This document shows positions 36,401 through 44,859 of a stretch of DNA of 64,000 bases, piece by piece. The DNA is from Cypionkella psychrotolerans (GTDB lineage: Bacteria > Pseudomonadota > Alphaproteobacteria > Rhodobacterales > Rhodobacteraceae). Position 1 is the first letter of the stretch. Each line of letters starts with the position of its first letter. The DNA is taken from NCBI RefSeq assembly GCF_001294535.1, contig NZ_LGIC01000061.1:62001-126000 (forward strand), written 5' to 3'. The position numbers and the translations under genes were made by a program. A model generated the notes under the pieces. That model did no database searches. It worked only from the letters and a program-made list of their open reading frames with translations, and was not told the origin of the DNA.

Positions 36401-37505
36401 CATAGTAGTGCGGGTTGGATGGCACCAGTTCAAAGCCCGTAGGATGCTGGGCTTGGGCGGCGGTCAGATCGGCCAGCGGTAGATTGAAGCGGGTCAACGG
36501 GTCCGTCGCATTGGGGGCGATGACACCCCAGAGATCACCCTGTCGCACCGGAACAACGCCGCCATCATGCCGCCAGAAATCATCAAACTGCGGCTCGGCC
36601 ACCAATTTGCCATCCGGGGTGATGAAGCCGCGTTTGTCGCCGATCAGCACGCCCGCCAGCCCATCAGCAAAGCCATAGGCGCGGTCATATTCAGCCGGGA
36701 TCACCAACTGGTTTTGTTTGTTGATATAGCCCCATTTGCCGCCTGCGATCTGCACAGGGACCAGACCTTCGGAGAAATCGCCCGCCGCGGTATAGTCACC
36801 GCCGAACTCGATACCGACGCCGTAAGGGGTGGCAAAGCCCCAGCCTTGATCCCCCTGCACGGCAGCAAAGCCGTCACTGACCGGGCGGGTCGCCGCAAAG
36901 GGCGCATCGTCACCGATCACCATCGAGCCATCGGCGCAATTCATCTGCACCCAGCCACCCGGCAGCTTGACCGCAACCATGCCCTCCGACGGCGGCAGCG
37001 CGTCTTGCACTTCGGGCAGGGTCTGGATGAACGGCTCGGTGCCGCCCGAATAGCTGATAAAATTGTTGTTCTGGGTGCCGGTGATGCAGGTGCCGTCATT
37101 GGCCAGCAGGGTATCGAACGGCAGCGGATTGGCCTCAAAGTCGCCACTGGGGGCCAGCGCGTACCACAGGCCCTGATACTTGAACGGGGTATAGCTGGCG
37201 GGCTTGCCGATGGCCTCGTAGTCAAAGCCCGCGACCTCGGCTCCGGTCAGATCGACCATGCCCCATTTTCCGGCCTTCTGCACCGGAAACCAGCCTTCGC
37301 CCGGATCGCCGACCGCTTGGTATTGTGGCGTCACAAGCCATTGACCATCGCGCCCCATCAACCCCCAGAGATCACCTTGCTTCAGCGGCACCACGCCTTG
37401 ATGCGCGGCACCTGCATCCTGAAAGCTGGGCTGAACCACCCATTGAAAGGCGTCTTCAGCCATCGCAGGCGTGGCGAGAAAGGCGGCAAGGATAAGGGCG
37501 CGCAC
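33426..37505 (-). CDS. Exported WG-repeat/beta-propeller/caspase-like protein
   Basis: A 1359-residue protein. The signal peptide MRALILAAFLATPAMA follows a GTG start with GGAG 7 bases upstream; a TTG 63 bases earlier is less likely. Residues about 25-350 hold WG repeats (KWGMVDLTG, GWGFATPYG, KWGYINKQNQ, KRGFITPDG, LWGVIAPN). Residues about 375-800 hold WD40-like propeller repeats (SPDGKMLAMADGNVIRLWNLTTG). An Ig-like segment (IEWRLNGMTVEV...NIIEVVAYNAAG) precedes a caspase-fold peptidase C14 domain at about 1065-1290, with the dyad His1119 (FLAGHGK) and Cys1171 (YDTCESGS). An SH3-like end (VLDTPGGAALQEIPAG) closes it. It should be periplasmic and proteolytic, with the repeats as protein-binding or sensing modules. 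No partner gene adjoins it. Target unknown. Confidence 0.88.
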   Translation of the reverse strand: MRALILAAFLATPAMAEDAFQWVVQPSFQDAGAAHQGVVPLKQGDLWGLMGRDGQWLVTPQYQAVGDPGEGWFPVQKAGKWGMVDLTGAEVAGFDYEAIGKPASYTPFKYQGLWYALAPSGDFEANPLPFDTLLANDGTCITGTQNNNFISYSGGTEPFIQTLPEVQDALPPSEGMVAVKLPGGWVQMNCADGSMVIGDDAPFAATRPVSDGFAAVQGDQGWGFATPYGVGIEFGGDYTAAGDFSEGLVPVQIAGGKWGYINKQNQLVIPAEYDRAYGFADGLAGVLIGDKRGFITPDGKLVAEPQFDDFWRHDGGVVPVRQGDLWGVIAPNATDPLTRFNLPLADLTAAQAQHPTGFELVPSNPHYYVAQDDVSLHSISFAQDGTVMLTVLANGFNAELALWDMRSHRLIRKVKQPDLTQALLVPGSNLIVAGYASGHIAVLDALTGAEVFRLHPFKGPVLDMVISPDGKMLAMADGNVIRLWNLTTGAAMTPMAEPAQKLRFSTDSTWIYAANLQGGLVRRALSGEILARVPEGPAQENALPLTTAITTMALGPDGTLVLAGSQLVQQSDGFYKPQNWLDVISETGSRRIDLPASVYRLMTLDIAPDGKTLAYSSTQDDPYVAYLASLNLADGSLIAEVTLDNAADAQAKGMPRAMSALDRISFGPDGGLVLIGSQGTDILTVDPATLTKQATFATPLANAQDGTALLEGDRFFTSDGAGTVWVWNLAQAQLEARVPMTGAGFGVEEQIEPAGDRFYLYSGLEEGMAAAFDMKTLAQIPLSQDEINTVLADMDYDPSLPYSDALNAQFRDLNVEGQRAALLGGRVGVVLDPVGIHHAYDLKTGALLAEFLATPDGEWLMLTPEGFFAASLNGAQLVSVSNGLRAFSVDQVYQALYRPDLVAAKLAGDPEGLVAKAAAELDLARVLGSGPAPITRFKLPTAKSSEPDFEVEIELQDEGGGIGRIEWRLNGMTVEVQPTRAPVALDEDLPTAKARVALDPGENIIEVVAYNAAGLVASPPRQMTVTWDGVASSEPPALHVLAVGVNDYADGRLQLKYAAADAQAFGDAMKKSGAGLFKTVNVVTLLDRDVTEAKLDAAFTEMGKQAKSQDVFLFFLAGHGKTVEGKYYFIPQDFRFEGDDPIRTKGIDQDRWQEWAARVKAKKSVMIYDTCESGSLTGTRSVDAAMAQSAAVERLTRAMGRTILSASTDDAPALEGYQGHGVMTWAMLNAMGRADSNGNSTIEVTELANFLDVTVPEVSFAAFGLRQVPQMSIKGSDFALGSMVSVLDARAESFPATLTHVVAGGTKVLDTPGGAALQEIPAGVFYGVYKIEEKDGFARIAKDGTALGWVASGALIPLQ

Positions 37506-37638
37506 AGCAATACTCCGGCAAGAATGTTTGCAGCCTGCGACGGCCCGGGCGCAGTTGGCAACTGACAAGTGTTGTCATGCGGGGGCTGACACGGCTTAAC
37601 TGACGGCAAATCAGCGAATCATTATGAACGGAGACATC

Positions 37639-38247
37639 ATGCGGCTTTACACCTCTCCCGCGACGCCCTTTGGCCGCAAGGTCATGGCGTTGATTTTGGA
37701 ACTTGGCCTGCAAGACCGTATTGAGATCAGCAACGTCATGGGCACGCCGCTGGCACCGGGGTCGCTGCCGGTGGATCAGAACCCGTTGGGCAAGATCCCT
37801 GCGCTGCAAACCGACGCTGGTGACATCTATGACAGCCGGGTGATCTGCCGCTACCTGAATGATCTGGCAGGAGGTGCGATGTATCCGAGCGGCCCCGCGA
37901 TCTGGTCATGCCTGACGCGTGAGGCCACGGTGGACGGAATCTTAGAGGCCGCATTGGCGATGGCTTATGAAGTGCGCCTGCGCCCGGTGGACAAGCAATT
38001 CCCCGAATGGATTGAAGCGCAATGGGTCAAAGCCGCCCGTGCGCTGGATGTGGTTGAGGCGGAATGGGCGGAGGTATTGAACGGACCGCTAGAGATGCCA
38101 CAAATCGGGCTGGCTTGCGCGCTGGGGTATCTCGACTTCCGGCACGATGCGCGAAATTGGCGGCAGGGGCGGCCACAACTGGCGGCATGGGAAGTAGAAT
38201 TTGCCAAGCGTCCGGCTATGTTGGCGACTCGTCCGGTGCAAGTTTGA
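37639..38247 (+). CDS. Glutathione S-transferase family protein
   Basis: The 202-residue protein has a thioredoxin-like N-terminal domain (MRLYTSPATPFGRKVMALILEL) with the glutathione site NPLGKIPALQTDAGDIYDSRVICRYL, including the cis-Pro and the Asp-Ser pair, and an all-alpha C-terminal domain. GGAG lies 6 bases before the chosen ATG; an ATG 15 bases earlier is also in frame. It would conjugate or reduce electrophiles with glutathione in the cytoplasm. It is divergent from the caspase-like gene and lies 247 bases upstream of petA; no gene is seen in that gap. Confidence 0.9.
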   Translation: MRLYTSPATPFGRKVMALILELGLQDRIEISNVMGTPLAPGSLPVDQNPLGKIPALQTDAGDIYDSRVICRYLNDLAGGAMYPSGPAIWSCLTREATVDGILEAALAMAYEVRLRPVDKQFPEWIEAQWVKAARALDVVEAEWAEVLNGPLEMPQIGLACALGYLDFRHDARNWRQGRPQLAAWEVEFAKRPAMLATRPVQV

Positions 38248-38494
38248 GTCATGAAATCCTGACAAAAATACTTTAATTACAACAAATCGCGCCAAACGGG
38301 CGGCGTATGGGAATGATTTGCGTAGCTTCAAGGTCGCACATCAGGAAAAGCTGATTTCCGCCGCCCCTGCGCGTCTTTGTCCGCTGGACGCCCGCGCGTT
38401 CTGTGGCTAAACCCGCCGTGTAAGGCTCCGGGAAACCGGGGCCGCAGCTATATATCGGTCGCACGCCTTGCGGCCTTTGAAGGGAGAAGTTCTC

Positions 38495-39055
38495 GTGTCC
38501 CACGCAGACGATCACGCAGGCACCCGCAGGGATTTCCTGTACTACGCAACCGCCGGGGCAGGCGTCGTTGCAACTGGCGCGGCGGTTTGGCCGCTGGTCA
38601 ACCAGATGAACCCCTCGGCCGATACCCGCGCCTTGGCCTCGATCATGGTCGATATCTCGGGCGTCACCGCTGGCACCCAGATCACGGTGAAATGGCGCGG
38701 CAAGCCGGTGTTCATTCGCCGCCGCACCCCGGATGACATCGAAAAGGGCCGCGCAGTTGCGCTGACCGATCTGCCCGACACCAATGCCGAGAACGCCAAC
38801 CTTGATGCGTCTGCCACTGCAGAAGACAAAAATCGCACGCTGGATGAAGCGGGTGAGTGGCTGGTGATGATGGGGGTTTGCACCCATCTTGGCTGCGTGC
38901 CCTTGGGCGATGCCGGCGATTTCGACGGCTGGTTCTGCCCGTGCCACGGCTCACACTACGACATGGCTGGCCGTATTCGCAAAGGTCCAGCCCCGCGCAA
39001 CCTGCCGGTTCCGGTGGCGAAGTTCGAAAACCCCACCACGATCAAGCTCGGATAA
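38495..39055 (+). CDS. petA: Ubiquinol-cytochrome c reductase iron-sulfur (Rieske) subunit
   Basis: The 186-residue Rieske protein of the cytochrome bc1 complex transfers electrons from ubiquinol to cytochrome c1. The twin-arginine motif [14 protein letters not shown] leads a single membrane anchor. The [2Fe-2S] ligands lie in CTHLGC and CPCHGSH. The sequence is close to the Rhodobacter protein. The start is GTG with AGGGAGAAG upstream. It is the first gene of petABC, 12 bases before petB. Confidence 0.97.
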   Translation: MSHADDHAGTRRDFLYYATAGAGVVATGAAVWPLVNQMNPSADTRALASIMVDISGVTAGTQITVKWRGKPVFIRRRTPDDIEKGRAVALTDLPDTNAENANLDASATAEDKNRTLDEAGEWLVMMGVCTHLGCVPLGDAGDFDGWFCPCHGSHYDMAGRIRKGPAPRNLPVPVAKFENPTTIKLG

Positions 39056-39067
39056 GGGACACAAACC

Positions 39068-40381
39068 ATGGCCGGAATTCCGCACGACCACTATGAGCCA
39101 AAGCCGGGCTTTCAGACTTGGCTGCACAACCGTCTGCCGATCGTCGCGATTGCCTATGATACGCTGATGATCCCGACGCCGAAAAACCTGAACTGGATGT
39201 GGATCTGGGGCATCGTGCTCGCGTTCTGTCTGGGTCTGCAAATCATCACTGGCGTGGTGCTGGCGATGCATTACACGCCGCATGTCGATCTGGCGTTCCG
39301 CTCGGTTGAACATATCATGCGCGATGTGAACGGCGGCTATATGCTGCGCTACATCCACGCCAACGGCGCGTCTTTGTTCTTCTTTGCCGTCTATCTGCAC
39401 ATCTTCCGCGGCCTCTACTACGGTTCGTACAAAGCCCCGCGCGAAGTCACTTGGATCATTGGCATGTTGATCTATCTGGCGATGATGGCGACGGGTTTCA
39501 TGGGCTACGTTCTACCTTGGGGCCAAATGTCGTTCTGGGGTGCCACGGTGATCACCGGCCTGTTCGGGGCTATCCCCGGCATTGGCCCGACCGTGCAGGA
39601 ATGGCTGCTGGGCGGCCCTGCGGTGGACAATGCCACGCTGAACCGCTTCTTCAGCCTGCACTACCTGCTGCCCTTCGTGATTGCCGCCCTTGTGGCGCTG
39701 CACATCTGGGCGTTCCACAACACCGGCAACAACAACCCGACCGGTGTTGAAGTGCGCCGCACCTCGAAAGAGGATGCCGCGAAAGACACCGTGCCGTTCT
39801 GGCCGTATTATGTGATCAAAGACCTGTTCGCGCTGTGTGTCATTCTGGTGATCTTCTTCGCGGTCGTCAGCTTCATGCCGAACTTCCTCGGTGATCCCGT
39901 CAACTACGTGCAGGCCAACCCGCTGTCGACCCCGGCGCATATCGTGCCAGAATGGTACTTCCTGCCGTTCTACGCGATTCTGCGCGCTTTCACCGCAGAT
40001 GTTTGGGTGGTGCAACTGGTGCATTTCGTCACCTTCGGCATCGTTGACGCCAAATTCTTCGGCGTGGTGGCGATGTTCGGCGCGATTGCCGTGCTGGCTT
40101 TGGTGCCATGGCTGGACACATCCTCGGTGCGCTCGGGTCGCTATCGTCCGAAGTTCAAGGCCTGGTTCTGGCTGCTGGTGATCGACTTCATCGTGCTGAT
40201 GTGGGTCGGCGCACAGGTGCCAAACGAACTGATGTCGTGGATCTCGCTGATCGCGTCGGCCTACTGGTTCGCCTATTTCCTCGTCATCCTGCCGCTGCTG
40301 GGCGTGCTGGAAAAACCGCTGCCGCAACCGGCAACGATTGAGGAAGACTTCAAATCGCACTACGCCAATCCGGCCGAGTGA
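39068..40381 (+). CDS. petB: Cytochrome b of the bc1 complex
   Basis: This 437-residue integral membrane subunit carries the two b haems and both quinone sites. Visible motifs are [32 protein letters not shown] (haem His and quinone residues), [45 protein letters not shown] (second His pair) and the Qo-site PEWY ([17 protein letters not shown]). Length and motifs fit alphaproteobacterial cytochrome b. It is flanked by petA and petC with 12- and 19-base spacers. Confidence 0.98.
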   Translation: MAGIPHDHYEPKPGFQTWLHNRLPIVAIAYDTLMIPTPKNLNWMWIWGIVLAFCLGLQIITGVVLAMHYTPHVDLAFRSVEHIMRDVNGGYMLRYIHANGASLFFFAVYLHIFRGLYYGSYKAPREVTWIIGMLIYLAMMATGFMGYVLPWGQMSFWGATVITGLFGAIPGIGPTVQEWLLGGPAVDNATLNRFFSLHYLLPFVIAALVALHIWAFHNTGNNNPTGVEVRRTSKEDAAKDTVPFWPYYVIKDLFALCVILVIFFAVVSFMPNFLGDPVNYVQANPLSTPAHIVPEWYFLPFYAILRAFTADVWVVQLVHFVTFGIVDAKFFGVVAMFGAIAVLALVPWLDTSSVRSGRYRPKFKAWFWLLVIDFIVLMWVGAQVPNELMSWISLIASAYWFAYFLVILPLLGVLEKPLPQPATIEEDFKSHYANPAE

Positions 40382-40400
40382 GAGAAAGGAACTGACTGAG

Positions 40401-41189
40401 ATGTTTCGCAAGATCGCAATCAGCGCTGTCTCTGCACTAAGCCTGATGACCGGGGCAGTTTTCGCCGCGGAAGAAGGTGGCCATGTTGAGGACGTAGCTT
40501 TCAGCTTTGAAGGCCCGTTCGGCAGCTATGACACCCATCAGCTGCAACGTGGGCTTCAGGTCTATACCGAGGTTTGTGCCGCCTGCCACGGTTTGAACTT
40601 CGTGCCAATCCGCACGCTTGGGGATGAGGGCGGCCCGCAGTTGCCGGAAGACCAAGTGCGCGCCTACGCCAAGGCCTTTACCGTGACCGATAAGGACACC
40701 GGTGAAGATCGCCCCGGCCTGCCGGTTGACCTGTTTCCCGCCAATACAGGTGCTGGCGCACCCGATCTTTCGCTGATGGCGAAGGCAAGGGCGGGCTTCC
40801 ACGGCCCCTACGGTCTGGGCTTCAACCAGATCTTCAAGGGCATGGGCGGGCCGGAATATATCGTGTCGTTGCTGCATGGTTACACCGGCGAACAGAAAGA
40901 TGAAGCGGGCTCGACCTTCTACGAAAACCCCGTGTTCTCAACAGGTTGGATCAAGATGCCGCCGCCCTTGGCCGATGGCCAGGTGACCTTCGCCGATGGC
41001 GCGCCGAATGATGTCAAGCACATGGCCGAAGACGTGGCGGCTTTCCTGATGTGGACGGCTGAACCGAAGCTGAATGCGCGCAAAGACACAGGCTTCAAGG
41101 CCGTGCTGTTCCTGATTCTGCTGTCCTCGCTGTTGTATCTGACCAACAAGCGGCTGTGGTCGGGCGTCAAAGGCAAGAAACTGCACTGA
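40401..41189 (+). CDS. petC: Cytochrome c1
   Basis: A 262-residue c-type cytochrome with signal peptide [22 protein letters not shown], haem-binding CAACH (in [16 protein letters not shown]), the distal Met region in [13 protein letters not shown], and a C-terminal membrane anchor ([20 protein letters not shown]). It passes electrons from the Rieske centre to soluble or membrane cytochrome c. The start ATG is the one directly before the signal peptide, with GAGAAAGGAA upstream. It is the last gene of the operon and is followed by a terminator. Confidence 0.97.
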   Translation: MFRKIAISAVSALSLMTGAVFAAEEGGHVEDVAFSFEGPFGSYDTHQLQRGLQVYTEVCAACHGLNFVPIRTLGDEGGPQLPEDQVRAYAKAFTVTDKDTGEDRPGLPVDLFPANTGAGAPDLSLMAKARAGFHGPYGLGFNQIFKGMGGPEYIVSLLHGYTGEQKDEAGSTFYENPVFSTGWIKMPPPLADGQVTFADGAPNDVKHMAEDVAAFLMWTAEPKLNARKDTGFKAVLFLILLSSLLYLTNKRLWSGVKGKKLH

Positions 41190-41210
41190 GTTTTGGATTA
41201 TTGCTTTCGG

Positions 41211-41238
41211 AAAAACCCCGCCTCGCGCGGGGTTTTTT
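41211..41238. terminator. Bidirectional intrinsic terminator between petC and thiQ
   Basis: AAAAA-CCCCGC-CTCGC-GCGGGG-TTTTTT. The A- and T-runs on both sides let it serve petABC on the plus strand and thiBPQ on the minus strand. Confidence 0.92.
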
Positions 41239-41243
41239 CATGG

Positions 41244-41936
41244 CTAACCGAGGTAATCTTTTAGCGCTTGTGGTGGGTTAGCAAACAACTCCGCAGTCGT
41301 CACCGGAGCTTGCGCCACCCCATCCGCCACCAGCACGGTCTTACCTGCAAAGCGTTTCGCATCGCTCGGATCATGCGTCACCATCAGCACCGCCGCCCCT
41401 GTCGCGGTTGCCACCTCATCCAGCAAATCCAGCATCTCAGCCTTCAAAGCCGGCCCCAGCGCCGCAAACGGCTCATCCAGCAACAGCACAGGCCGCGCCC
41501 GCAAAAGTGCCCGCGCTAGTGCCGCCCTGCCCTGCTGCCCACCGGAAAGCTGGCCGGGTTTGCGCGCGCCCATGCCCGCAAGCCCCACCCGCGCCAGCGC
41601 CGTCTCAATCTGTGCCGCCTGCGCTGGGGTCAGCCGCAAAGTTGGCGACAGGCCAAGCCCAAGGTTCTGCGCCAGAGTCAGATGCGGAAACAGATTTTGG
41701 TCCTGAAACAGAATGGTTAAGGGCCGATCCCCCGGCAAGATCCCGGCCAGATCAGCGCCTTGCCATAGGATGCGCCCCTGAGTGGGCGGCAAGAACCCCG
41801 CCAAAGCCATCAGCAGCGTCGATTTCCCAGCGCCTGATGGCCCGAGCAACGCCACCCTGTCACCGGGGGCCACCGACCAATGCGCGGTCAGGTGAAAATC
41901 ATCCTGCTGCAAAACCAGCGTTTCAAGCGTCAGCAT
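41244..41936 (-). CDS. thiQ: Thiamine ABC transporter ATP-binding protein
   Basis: The 230-residue ATPase contains Walker A GPSGAGKSTLLMAL, the signature LSGGQQGRAALARALL and Walker B VLLLDEPFAALGP, with VTHDPSDAKRF as the switch. LFQDQNLFPHLTLAQN is typical for ThiQ. The ATG lies inside the 3' end of thiP, overlapping it by 14 bases. It powers import of thiamine or its phosphates and is the last gene of a riboswitch-controlled operon. Confidence 0.94.
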   Translation of the reverse strand: MLTLETLVLQQDDFHLTAHWSVAPGDRVALLGPSGAGKSTLLMALAGFLPPTQGRILWQGADLAGILPGDRPLTILFQDQNLFPHLTLAQNLGLGLSPTLRLTPAQAAQIETALARVGLAGMGARKPGQLSGGQQGRAALARALLRARPVLLLDEPFAALGPALKAEMLDLLDEVATATGAAVLMVTHDPSDAKRFAGKTVLVADGVAQAPVTTAELFANPPQALKDYLG

Positions 41937-43467
41937 AGCGGCTTCCCAATCGGTCAAAGGCCCAGAACAGCGCAAAGCTGATCGCAACCAGTATCAACGA
42001 GGCCGCCGCCGCCTGTTGCAACCGATAGGCCCCGATCAAATGCTGCACGAACAGCGGCAAGGTCGCACCGCCATCCCCCGCAAACAGCGCAATCACTCCA
42101 AGATCGCCCATCGACAACGCGGCGGCCAACCCCGCGCCATAGCCCAAAGGCCGCGCCAATCGCGGCAGGATGACAAAGCGCAGCGTCGTGCAGTGCGGTA
42201 AGCCCAAAGATTTTGTCAACCGGCCATAATCAACCTCAATTTGGCGGGCTTCCGGCAGCAACAGGCGGAAAAGATAAGGCAAAGTCAGCGTGGCATTGAC
42301 CAGAACAGTGATCGGAAGCGCCAAGGTTTCCGGCGTCACAAACGGCCGCACCATCAGGAAAAGCCCGGTTCCCAACACAAGCGAGCTCGCCGCAAGCGGC
42401 AGCATCGCCGCCAGTTCGATGGCGCGGCTTTTGCTGCGCGCCGCCCCCGTCGCCAAGACCAACGCAGCACTCGTTGCCAGCAAAGCCGACACCACTGCCA
42501 CCGAAACCGAGCGCAATACCGCAGGCCAAAGCCCGTTCGGCAGCGCAGCGAGCCCCGGCACGCCCTTGATTACCACCGCGAGCAACGGCGCAAATAGAAA
42601 CAGCGCGGCGGCGGCAATCGCCAGCACATCCAAAACGCACCGCCAACCAGCGGCAGCGGACATTTCTATGCGCCGCCCCAGCCCCGCGCCAAAGCCCTGT
42701 GGCAAGGTCAACCGCGCCGCAGCCAGCGTGATCGCTGCACACAGAGTAAACTGCACCGCCGCCAGCAAAGCCGCGCGGCCCAGATCAAACTCGAACCGCA
42801 ACGATTGGTAGATCGCAAGCTCCAGCGTGCTCGCCTTTGGCCCCCCGCCCAGCATCAAAGCGATGGCAAAACTCGCCAGACAAATCAGCAGGATCACCGC
42901 GAAAATCCCCGGTAGTTGTGCCCGCAACATCGGTGCTTCCAGATGCCGGAACTGCGCGGATGGCGGCAAGCCCAGCGACTGCGCCAGCCGAAACCGCTCG
43001 GCCGGGATCGACTGCCAGCCATGCAGCAGCATTCGTGTGGCAAGCGGCATGTTGAAAAATACATTCGCCAGCACAACGCCGTGCAGCCCAAAGATCGAAA
43101 CCTCCGGCAGCCCCAACGGCGCCAGCGCCATATTGATCGGCCCACCCCGGCCAAACACCGTCAGCAGCCCCATCACCGCCACCACCACCGGCAGCACGAA
43201 AGGTGCCGCCAGCAACCGGATCAGCGCCCCCCGCAGCGGAAAGCGGCGGCGGAACAAAGCGCGGGCGACTGGGATCGCGAGTAGGGCTGACGCCGCGGCC
43301 GAAAGACTGGCTTGCAGCACGGTGAACCGCACAGCCTGCCAATCCGCCGGGGCCAAAGCGAAGCTGTCCGCGCGCGCGGCCACCATCACCGCACTGCCAA
43401 GGATCAGTGCGGCAATGGCGATGCTCAGCCCGACGGCTGGGCTTAGCGGGACAGCGCGGCTTGCCAT
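41923..43467 (-). CDS. thiP: Thiamine ABC transporter permease
   Basis: A 514-residue permease of the fused double-domain type, with about twelve hydrophobic segments. Each half has an ATPase-contact EAA-like loop (AERFRLAQSLGLPPSAQFRHLEAPMLR and YGRLTKSLGLPHCTTLRFVILPRLARPL). It forms the whole membrane channel of the thiamine importer. It overlaps thiB by 25 bases at its 5' end and thiQ at its 3' end. Confidence 0.94.
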   Translation of the reverse strand: MASRAVPLSPAVGLSIAIAALILGSAVMVAARADSFALAPADWQAVRFTVLQASLSAAASALLAIPVARALFRRRFPLRGALIRLLAAPFVLPVVVAVMGLLTVFGRGGPINMALAPLGLPEVSIFGLHGVVLANVFFNMPLATRMLLHGWQSIPAERFRLAQSLGLPPSAQFRHLEAPMLRAQLPGIFAVILLICLASFAIALMLGGGPKASTLELAIYQSLRFEFDLGRAALLAAVQFTLCAAITLAAARLTLPQGFGAGLGRRIEMSAAAGWRCVLDVLAIAAAALFLFAPLLAVVIKGVPGLAALPNGLWPAVLRSVSVAVVSALLATSAALVLATGAARSKSRAIELAAMLPLAASSLVLGTGLFLMVRPFVTPETLALPITVLVNATLTLPYLFRLLLPEARQIEVDYGRLTKSLGLPHCTTLRFVILPRLARPLGYGAGLAAALSMGDLGVIALFAGDGGATLPLFVQHLIGAYRLQQAAAASLILVAISFALFWAFDRLGSRYADA

Positions 43468-44426
43468 TCCGCAATCGCAGGGGCGCGGGCGGCTTCGGCC
43501 TCTGATGCCGACATCAGCAAAGATTTCGCCGGTTGGACCAGCGTTTCAAACCCTTTCGGCAAACCCTCCGCCGGTGTTTTCGCCGGATACATCCAGTTCG
43601 TGGTAATCAGCACCGACTGCGCGGCATCCGAGGTCAAATACGCCAGAAAATGGTCCGCCAGCGCCGATTGCTGCGACGTGGCCAGTTTGCCCGCCACCTC
43701 AACCTGCATGTAATGCCCCTCAGAAAACGCCGCCGCCGCCTTGGTATCGTCCTTCTCGGCGATCAGATGATAGGCGGGCGAGGTGGTGTAAGACAGCACC
43801 ATATCGGCCTGCCCCTCGGTAAACATGCCATAAGCCTCCGACCATCCGGGCGTCACCGTGATGATGTTATCGGCGAGATCCGCCCAGATCTGCGGGGCCC
43901 TGTCGCCGTAAGCCGCCTTCACCCACAAAACCAGCCCCAGACCGGGCGTCGAAGACCGCGGGTCCTCGATCACGACTTTCAGATCAGACGCCGCGAGTTC
44001 TTCAAAGCTGGTCGGCGGTGTTGCTACCTTGGTTTTGTCGTAAACGAAGGCGAAGTAACCCCAATCGAACGGGATGAAGTTGGGGGCCTCGAACGGCACC
44101 GGCAAGGTATTAGGCTGGGCCGCTACGGGTGCGAACAATCCGGTCGCGGTGGCGTCAGCGGTGAGGTTGGTATCGAGGCCTACGACGACATCGGCCTTGC
44201 TATCCGCCCCCTCCAACTTCACCCGCGCCAACAAAGCGGCACCATCGCCTGCGGTGACGAATTTCAGGTCGCAGCCGCAGGTCGCCTCAAATCCCTTCTC
44301 AATCGCCGGGCCGGGGCCCCATTCCGAGGTGAAGCTGTCGTAGGTCAGCACGGTGAGAACGGGCGTGTCAGCCAGCGCGGGCGAGGCGAGGATTGCGAGG
44401 CCCGCAGCGAGGAGTTTGGTGTTCAT
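43443..44426 (-). CDS. thiB: Thiamine-binding periplasmic protein
   Basis: The 327-residue periplasmic protein has signal peptide MNTKLLAAGLAILASPALA, then LTVLTYDSFTSEWGPGPAIEKGFEATCGCDLKFV, the characteristic ThiB start. DVVVGLDTNLT, FIPFDWGYFAFVYDKTKV and VLWVKAAYGD...TVTPGWSEAYGMFTEGQADMVLSYTTSPAYH line the thiamine site in this family. It captures thiamine, TMP or TPP for ThiPQ. A TPP riboswitch lies 50 bases upstream, so expression falls when TPP is abundant. Confidence 0.96.
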   Translation of the reverse strand: MNTKLLAAGLAILASPALADTPVLTVLTYDSFTSEWGPGPAIEKGFEATCGCDLKFVTAGDGAALLARVKLEGADSKADVVVGLDTNLTADATATGLFAPVAAQPNTLPVPFEAPNFIPFDWGYFAFVYDKTKVATPPTSFEELAASDLKVVIEDPRSSTPGLGLVLWVKAAYGDRAPQIWADLADNIITVTPGWSEAYGMFTEGQADMVLSYTTSPAYHLIAEKDDTKAAAAFSEGHYMQVEVAGKLATSQQSALADHFLAYLTSDAAQSVLITTNWMYPAKTPAEGLPKGFETLVQPAKSLLMSASEAEAARAPAIAEWQAALSR

Positions 44427-44475
44427 CTTTCTCTCCAACGTTGCGACGGAAATGGTCGGGGATGGAGAGATCCAG

Positions 44476-44579
44476 CACCTTCCCTCCGCCGGTATGATCC
44501 GGTTCAGGTTCGACGGGTTCGCTTTCGCATCTCAGCCTTCGGCTCGTTTCAAAGAAACAACCGGGGGCTCCCCGAGGTG
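44476..44579 (-). ncRNA. TPP riboswitch (THI element)
   Basis: On the minus strand the P1 helix pairs CACCT with AGGTG. Inside it are GGGGAGCCCCC, the pyrimidine-sensing GGCTGAGATGCG, and the conserved ACCTGAACCGGATCATACCGGCGGAGGGA segment, which binds the pyrophosphate side. Spacing to the thiB start suits control of translation initiation. Confidence 0.96.
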
Positions 44580-44668
44580 AGGCGGAGCATAGGGAAACTT
44601 GATCCGGGTGCAAGGGCTGAGTTTGGCACAGCGCCTGTCCACGCGTGGACAGAGGGTGTGCTTATGTG

Positions 44669-44714
44669 ATTTCAATGGGTTATGGGTGTATCGTTCATCA
44701 ATTCTTAACCTTTG
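44669..44714 (+). repeat. Copy C of the GGGTT...CGTT intergenic repeat
   Basis: ATTTCAATGGGTTATGGG followed by TGTATCGTTCATCAATTC and TTAACC. It is the most divergent of four related copies. A perfect 14-base palindrome GTCCACGCGTGGAC sits at 44637-44650, 18 bases before it. The 280-base gap from the riboswitch to the next gene otherwise holds only the CtrA-like site and hairpin listed next. Confidence 0.4.
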
Positions 44715-44787
44715 CCGCAGCTTGCCCACGCGCAGACCGCGGTGTGTAAGCGGACCTTCCCGGCTTGCGATAGCCCCCCCGGCGCGG

Positions 44788-44804
44788 CTAACCTTAGCTT
44801 AACC
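44788..44804 (+). promoter_or_regulatory. CtrA-like half-site pair before the methyltransferase remnant
   Basis: CTAA-CCTTAGC-TTAACC matches TTAA-N7-TTAAC with one mismatch, the alphaproteobacterial CtrA site. It lies 56 bases before the start of the remnant gene. Confidence 0.4.
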
Positions 44805-44826
44805 ATCGGGTGTCAGAGTGGGGAAA

Positions 44827-44846
44827 CGGCGAAGCAAACTTCGCCG
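44827..44846 (+). promoter_or_regulatory. Perfect hairpin in the leader of the methyltransferase remnant
   Basis: CGGCGAAG-CAAA-CTTCGCCG, an eight-pair stem with a four-base loop, ends 13 bases before the ATG and just before GGGGGCGGG. No T-run follows, so it may affect translation rather than termination. Confidence 0.45.
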
Positions 44847-44859
44847 ATACGGGGGCGGG

